Shown here: positions 5,722-8,686 of the stretch, piece after piece | Numbering within the stretch: position 1 is the stretch's first letter | How the letters are laid out: each line of letters begins with the position of its first letter | Assembly: GCA_036003885.1 (NCBI GenBank) | Contig: DASYSA010000480.1 | Location: 1 to 8,686, forward strand | DNA length: 8,686 nt | DNA from: DASYSA01 sp036003885 | GTDB taxonomy: Bacteria > Acidobacteriota > Blastocatellia > UBA7656 | Direction of reading: 5' to 3' | Position numbers and translations under genes: made by a program | Notes under the pieces: model-generated | What the model was told of the DNA's origin: nothing | Databases searched by the model: none | The model's input: only the letters and a program-made list of their open reading frames with translations

Positions 5722-6756
5722 ATGCGAATGCTCTGGTTGATTCCGGGGGTGCTCATTTCATGCGCCGCTTATCTGGCCGCCCACTCGCAGACCGCTCGAG
5801 CAGTTGTCGCGACCGAGTTCATCTACGAAACGGCGCCTTTTCCCTCCTGTCACGCATCGACGATCGCCGAAACGAAAGACGGCGTGATCGCAGCGTGGTT
5901 TGGCGGCAAACACGAGAACAGCCCCGACGTTGGCATCTGGATTTCCAGGCGCAACGAGCGCGGGTGGTCGCCGGTCGTCGAAGTAGCAACCGGCATTCAG
6001 GACAACGGCACACGCTATCCGTGTTGGAACCCGGTGCTGTTCCAATCAGCCGGCAGGCCGCTATTGCTCTTTTTCAAAGTCGGTCCAAGCCCCAGCGAGT
6101 GGTGGGGCATGCTGACGACCTCGACCGACGGCGGAAGAAACTGGTCCGCTCCACGGCGATTGCCCGGCGGCGTGTTGGGACCTATCAAGAACAAGCCTGT
6201 CCAGCTGAAAGACGGGTCACTTCTCTGCCCTTCCAGCACCGAGAACGCGGGCTGGCGCGTACACATGGAGCGGACTGCCGACCTTGGCAAGACGTGGCAG
6301 CAGATTGGGCCGATTAATGACAGCAAAGAGTTCGGCGCGATTCAGCCAACGATCCTCAATTATCCCTCGGGCAAGCTGCAGATCCTCTGTCGCAGCCGCC
6401 AGCGCAGAATCACCGAGTCGTGGTCGGAGGATAGCGGAAAGACGTGGAGCCCAATGAAAGCAACCGGCTTGCCCAATCCGAACAGCGGGATCGATGCAGT
6501 GACTCTTAAGGATGGGCGCGCGCTGTTGGTCTATAACCACACGGAAAGAAGCCGGACACCGCTCAACATCGCCGTCTCGGAGGATGGAAAAGCGTGGAAG
6601 GCCGCTCTGGTGCTGGAAGACCAACCCGGCGAATACTCGTACCCGGCGGTGATACAGACTTCAGATGGACTCGTGCACGTTACGTATACCTGGAAGCGCG
6701 AGCGCATCAAACACGTCGTGATCGATCCCAGCAGACTGGTGCTCACGTCACAGTGA
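5722..6756 (+). CDS. Exported sialidase-like protein with BNR/Asp-box repeats
   Basis: The 344-residue product looks like a secreted single-domain beta-propeller of the sialidase superfamily (BNR repeat-like domain). The N-terminus MRMLWLIPGVLISC is a hydrophobic export signal; LISC (11-14) fits a lipobox, so it could be a lipoprotein anchored at Cys14, or else be cut near TARA (24-27). Asp-box motifs of the form S-x-D-x-G-x-x-W occur at 134-141 (STDGGRNW), 185-192 (TADLGKTW) and 235-242 (SEDSGKTW), with a degenerate one at 286-292 (SEDGKAW). Other blocks that look conserved are CHASTIAETKDG (43-54), RYPCWNPVLF (98-107), GPIKNKPV (153-160) and SYPAVIQTSDGLVHVTYTW (306-324). The FRIP motif of true neuraminidases is not seen, so activity on sialic acid should not be assumed; another glycan is equally possible. 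The start at 5722 is chosen from the signal sequence and the -10 box spacing; ATG 5728 is the alternative. Confidence 0.82.
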   Translation: MRMLWLIPGVLISCAAYLAAHSQTARAVVATEFIYETAPFPSCHASTIAETKDGVIAAWFGGKHENSPDVGIWISRRNERGWSPVVEVATGIQDNGTRYPCWNPVLFQSAGRPLLLFFKVGPSPSEWWGMLTTSTDGGRNWSAPRRLPGGVLGPIKNKPVQLKDGSLLCPSSTENAGWRVHMERTADLGKTWQQIGPINDSKEFGAIQPTILNYPSGKLQILCRSRQRRITESWSEDSGKTWSPMKATGLPNPNSGIDAVTLKDGRALLVYNHTERSRTPLNIAVSEDGKAWKAALVLEDQPGEYSYPAVIQTSDGLVHVTYTWKRERIKHVVIDPSRLVLTSQ

Positions 6757-6807
6757 ATTTGATGCATACTGCTAATCCCATCCAGCCTACAGGACCGGCG
6801 CCCGAGT

Positions 6808-6856
6808 CGCGCAATTCCCCCAACCGGCAGGTTGGGGATCCTTCACTTTAACCTAC
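6808..6856 (-). repeat. REP-like hairpin element, copy 1 (inverted)
   Basis: Reverse-orientation copy of the element found at 6902 and 6968. The stem is CCCCAACC (6818-6825) and GGTTGGGG (6830-6837) around a GGCA loop, and the copy ends in CCTAC (6852-6856), the complement of the GTAGG that opens the other copies. It is the most diverged of the three. A further CAGCCTAC at 6783-6790 may be the remnant of another inverted copy. Confidence 0.8.
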
Positions 6857-6876
6857 CTTCGCCCACGCCCTGCGAA

Positions 6877-6888
6877 CCTGCCGGCAGG
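6877..6888. repeat. 12-base perfect palindrome between REP-like copies
   Basis: CCTGCCGGCAGG reads the same on both strands. Its surroundings (AACCTGCCGGCAGGGAT) resemble the hairpin core of the neighbouring elements with the outer stem lost, so it may be a decayed copy lying between copies 1 and 2. Confidence 0.5.
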
Positions 6889-6901
6889 GATAGCCTCCCG
6901 A

Positions 6902-6952
6902 TTGTAGGCTGAAATGAAAGATCCCCAACCTCCCGGTTGGGGGATTCGGGCG
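6902..6952 (+). repeat. REP-like hairpin element, copy 2
   Basis: A 51-base unit opening with TTGTAGGCTGA and closing with GGGGGATTCGGGCG. The 8-bp stem is CCCCAACC (6923-6930) and GGTTGGGG (6935-6942) around a TCCC loop, extended by AT/AT across a one-base bulge. It matches copy 3 at 46 of 51 positions. A GTAG tetranucleotide ahead of an imperfect hairpin is the layout of bacterial REP elements. Confidence 0.85.
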
Positions 6953-6967
6953 ATTCGCAGTCGCTCC

Positions 6968-7018
6968 TTGTAGGCTGACGTGAAGGATCCCCAACCTTCC
7001 GGTTGGGGGATTCGAGCG
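6968..7018 (+). repeat. REP-like hairpin element, copy 3
   Basis: Direct repeat of copy 2 with a period of 66 bases; 15 bases separate them. The stem is CCCCAACC (6989-6996) and GGTTGGGG (7001-7008) with a TTCC loop. It lies 46 bases beyond the cysS stop codon, so its hairpin would form near the end of the cysS message. No T run follows on either strand, so it is not a standard intrinsic terminator. Confidence 0.85.
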
Positions 7019-7064
7019 CCTTTTCGCACAGTCTCGGCAGTTGGTGGGATTCAGAACGCCGTGT

Positions 7065-8459
7065 TCACTTTTTCTTCCAGCGCGTTCCCTGAGGAGTGTC
7101 TTCCAGAATGATCTTCCTGGCGGCCAATTCATCTCGGATCTGATCCGCAAGGGCAAAGTTCCTCGCCCGACGCGCTGCGTTGCGGTCTTCGATCTTTGCC
7201 TCGATCTCAGGCTCCAGCATCTCCGCCTCCTCGGCGCCCAGTACTCCGAGCACAGAATCGATGCTCCCCAGGAGATCGAGCACCTGCTGCCTGTCTTCAT
7301 TGCCGAATTCACCCGCGTCCAGAACGGTGTTGATGTCGCGTACAAGGTTCATTACGGCGGCAAGCGCCAGCGATGTGTTGAGATCGTCGTCCATCGCCGC
7401 TTCGAAGCCTTCGCGCGCACGGGCGACAATCTCCTGCACTCCGGCGTGTGAAACAGCCTCGCCCGAGAATTCGTTCACGCGGCGGCGGAAGTTCCGAAGC
7501 CGACCGAGCGAGCTCTCGGCCGCCCGCAAGCCCTCCATAGTAAAGTTGAGTTGGGTTCGGTACGGGACCGACAGCAGAAGGTAACGAATGGCCATCGGCG
7601 AGTATCCCCGGTCGATCAGATCCCTGATCGTGAAGAAGTTGCCCTTCGACTTGGCCATCTTCTCGCCTTCGACTTGAAGGAACTCGGCGTGGAACCAGTA
7701 GCGTACGAATGGCAAGCCGGTTGCGGCCTCCGACTGCGCAATCTCATTCTCGTGATGCGGAAATATGAGATCGACTCCGCCGCAGTGAATGTCAAACGAC
7801 TCGCCCAGGTATTTCATCGACATCGCCGAGCACTCGAGGTGCCAGCCCGGCCGGCCCTCACCAAAGGGTGTTTCCCATCGCGGCTCATCGGGGGTCTTTG
7901 GCGCTTTCCACAAAACAAAGTCGCGCGCATCGGCCTTGTCGTACTCATCGACATCCACTCGAGCGCCGGCCACGTTGCCTTCGACCTTGAGTCCCGAGAG
8001 CCTGCCGTAGCCGGGGAAGGAGCCGATGCTGAAGTAGAGAGAATCGTCGCTGGCGTAGGTGTGTCCTCCGTCGGCGAGCCGCTTCATCAGGTCGATCATC
8101 TCGTCGATATGCTCGGTTGCGCGGGGAAGTATCTCAGGCGTCTCGATGTTCAGCAGATCGAGGTCTTCCAAAAACCTCGCAGTGTAGAACTCGGTGAAGT
8201 CGGTCAGACTTTTCCCCTGGGCCTGCATCTCGCGAATGATCTTGTCCTCGATGTCGGTGATGTTCATGGCATGAACCACCGAGTAACCAAGATACTTCAG
8301 GTAGCGCCTTAGGAGATCGACCGCCACGAAGGTTCGAAAGTTCCCGATGTGACCGTAGTCGTAGACCGTGGGACCACACGCGTACATACGCACGATCCTG
8401 TCATCCAGCGGTTTGAACTCTTCTTGTGTACGCGTGAGCGTGTTCTTGAGCCTGAGCAT
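7065..8459 (-). CDS. cysS: Cysteinyl-tRNA synthetase
   Basis: Class Ia synthetase that charges tRNA-Cys with cysteine in the cytoplasm. The product has 464 residues, against 461 in E. coli. The N-terminal catalytic region reads MYACGPTVYDYGHIGNFRT, with HIGN (37-40) as the HIGH motif. The four zinc ligands that recognise the cysteine thiol are in place: Cys28, Cys210, His235 and Glu239 (HLECSAMS and PHHENE). The second signature is KMAKSKGN (267-274). The anticodon-binding helical domain and the usual C-terminal block (about 424-461, ending TPQGTRW) are complete. I start at the ATG at 8459, where the protein begins MLRLKNTLTRTQ; the open frame extends upstream to 8672, but that part overlaps the zinc-ribbon gene in another frame and is unrelated to CysRS. 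A GGGGGAAG lies about 11 bases before the ATG. The gene follows the zinc-ribbon gene by 61 bases on the same strand and is probably cotranscribed. Confidence 0.96.
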   Translation of the reverse strand: MLRLKNTLTRTQEEFKPLDDRIVRMYACGPTVYDYGHIGNFRTFVAVDLLRRYLKYLGYSVVHAMNITDIEDKIIREMQAQGKSLTDFTEFYTARFLEDLDLLNIETPEILPRATEHIDEMIDLMKRLADGGHTYASDDSLYFSIGSFPGYGRLSGLKVEGNVAGARVDVDEYDKADARDFVLWKAPKTPDEPRWETPFGEGRPGWHLECSAMSMKYLGESFDIHCGGVDLIFPHHENEIAQSEAATGLPFVRYWFHAEFLQVEGEKMAKSKGNFFTIRDLIDRGYSPMAIRYLLLSVPYRTQLNFTMEGLRAAESSLGRLRNFRRRVNEFSGEAVSHAGVQEIVARAREGFEAAMDDDLNTSLALAAVMNLVRDINTVLDAGEFGNEDRQQVLDLLGSIDSVLGVLGAEEAEMLEPEIEAKIEDRNAARRARNFALADQIRDELAARKIILEDTPQGTRWKKK

Positions 8460-8488
8460 GCGGTGGCCACTTCCCCCATCTCGTTGCC

Positions 8489-8519
8489 GTGAAGATTCAC
8501 AGGGATCGCTCAGGATCCC
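8489..8519. other. Two small inverted repeats between the zinc-ribbon gene and cysS
   Basis: GTGAA-GA-TTCAC (8489-8500) and GGGATC (8502-8507) with GATCCC (8514-8519) lie back to back in the 61-base gap. They could form two short hairpins in the transcript ahead of cysS. Neither has a T run. The gap is much too short for a T-box leader. Confidence 0.35.
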
Positions 8520-8520
8520 A

Positions 8521-8686
8521 CTACACCGGCGTGCCGCAAGTCGCGCAGAACTTCGAACCTGAGGGAATCGGCGCCTGGCAGTTCTTGCATGGTTGCGGCT
8601 GCATGGACTGGCCGCAGCTCGAACAGAACTTGTTTCCGGCCTGGACCTGAGCGTGACAGCTCGGGCACTCAACGGTCGCTGCGGCT
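8521..8686 (-). CDS. Double zinc-ribbon protein, C-terminal part
   Basis: The last 54 residues of a protein that continues beyond the right edge, ending at a TAG (8523-8521). Eight cysteines form four CxxC knuckles: CPSC (7-10), CSSC (21-24), CKNC (33-36) and CATC (47-50), spaced as two consecutive zinc ribbons (CxxC-x10-CxxC twice) with the typical NKFCSSCG and SKFCATCG second knuckles. It begins Ala-rich (AAATVE), which suggests a flexible linker from a preceding domain. Such tails occur on many unrelated proteins, including SPFH-domain proteins and membrane or regulatory proteins, so the main function cannot be told from this fragment. It lies upstream of cysS on the same strand. Confidence 0.85.
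   Translation of the reverse strand, partial: AAATVECPSCHAQVQAGNKFCSSCGQSMQPQPCKNCQAPIPSGSKFCATCGTPV

Noticed and set aside
6808..7018. Repeated elements suggestive of a small CRISPR array
   Set aside because: Only three full copies exist, one is inverted, and just 15 bases separate copies 2 and 3; each repeat is itself a hairpin with mismatches. No cas gene is present.
7551..8312. 253-residue open frame on the plus strand
   Set aside because: It is antisense within cysS, which has all its motifs intact; no domain or ribosome-binding site supports it.
8460..8520. Possible T-box or other cis-regulatory leader of cysS
   Set aside because: The gap is 61 bases, too short for a T-box, and no T-box sequence or terminator was seen.
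8460..8672. 71-residue N-terminal extension of CysS
   Set aside because: The extension overlaps the zinc-ribbon reading frame, resembles no part of CysRS, and the family N-terminus begins at the ATG at 8459.

Overview
The window holds seven protein genes, two of them cut by the window edges, and gives the impression of a GC-rich environmental bacterium. The protein style (long ArgRS, Thermotoga-type DAHP synthase, GT-C membrane protein) and the kinds of intergenic low-complexity repeats remind me of Acidobacteriota, perhaps class Blastocatellia. That assignment is recall and inference only; no rRNA or other phylogenetic marker is present.

Layout, left to right. 1-288 (minus): N-terminal 96 residues of a Sir2-family NAD-dependent protein deacylase, running off the left edge. 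289-535: divergent intergenic region with candidate promoters facing both ways and a G-rich octamer array that forms a perfect 24-bp inverted repeat. 536-2524 (plus): argS, arginyl-tRNA synthetase. 2525-2716: heptamer repeat and a TATAAT promoter. 2717-3754 (plus): DAHP synthase, the first enzyme of the shikimate pathway. 3755-3889: candidate promoter and a 'CGCAGAG/CGCAAAG' repeat. 3890-5596 (plus): polytopic GT-C-like membrane protein. 5597-5721: palindromic ATTCGTG array next to a TATAAT box only 8 bases from the next start codon. 5722-6756 (plus): exported sialidase-like (BNR/Asp-box) protein. 6757-7064: convergent intergenic region with three REP-like hairpin elements. 7065-8459 (minus): cysS, cysteinyl-tRNA synthetase. 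8521-8686 (minus): C-terminal end of a double zinc-ribbon protein, running off the right edge and probably in one transcript with cysS.

The genes do not form one pathway. argS, cysS and the DAHP synthase are housekeeping genes for translation and aromatic amino acid synthesis. The GT-C-like protein and the secreted Asp-box protein are envelope or glycan related, but nothing shows that they act together. I found no defence system, CRISPR array, prophage or transposase gene. The most unusual aspect is that each of the five larger intergenic gaps carries a different family of short repeats, several of them capable of hairpin or G-quadruplex formation and placed against promoters or gene ends.
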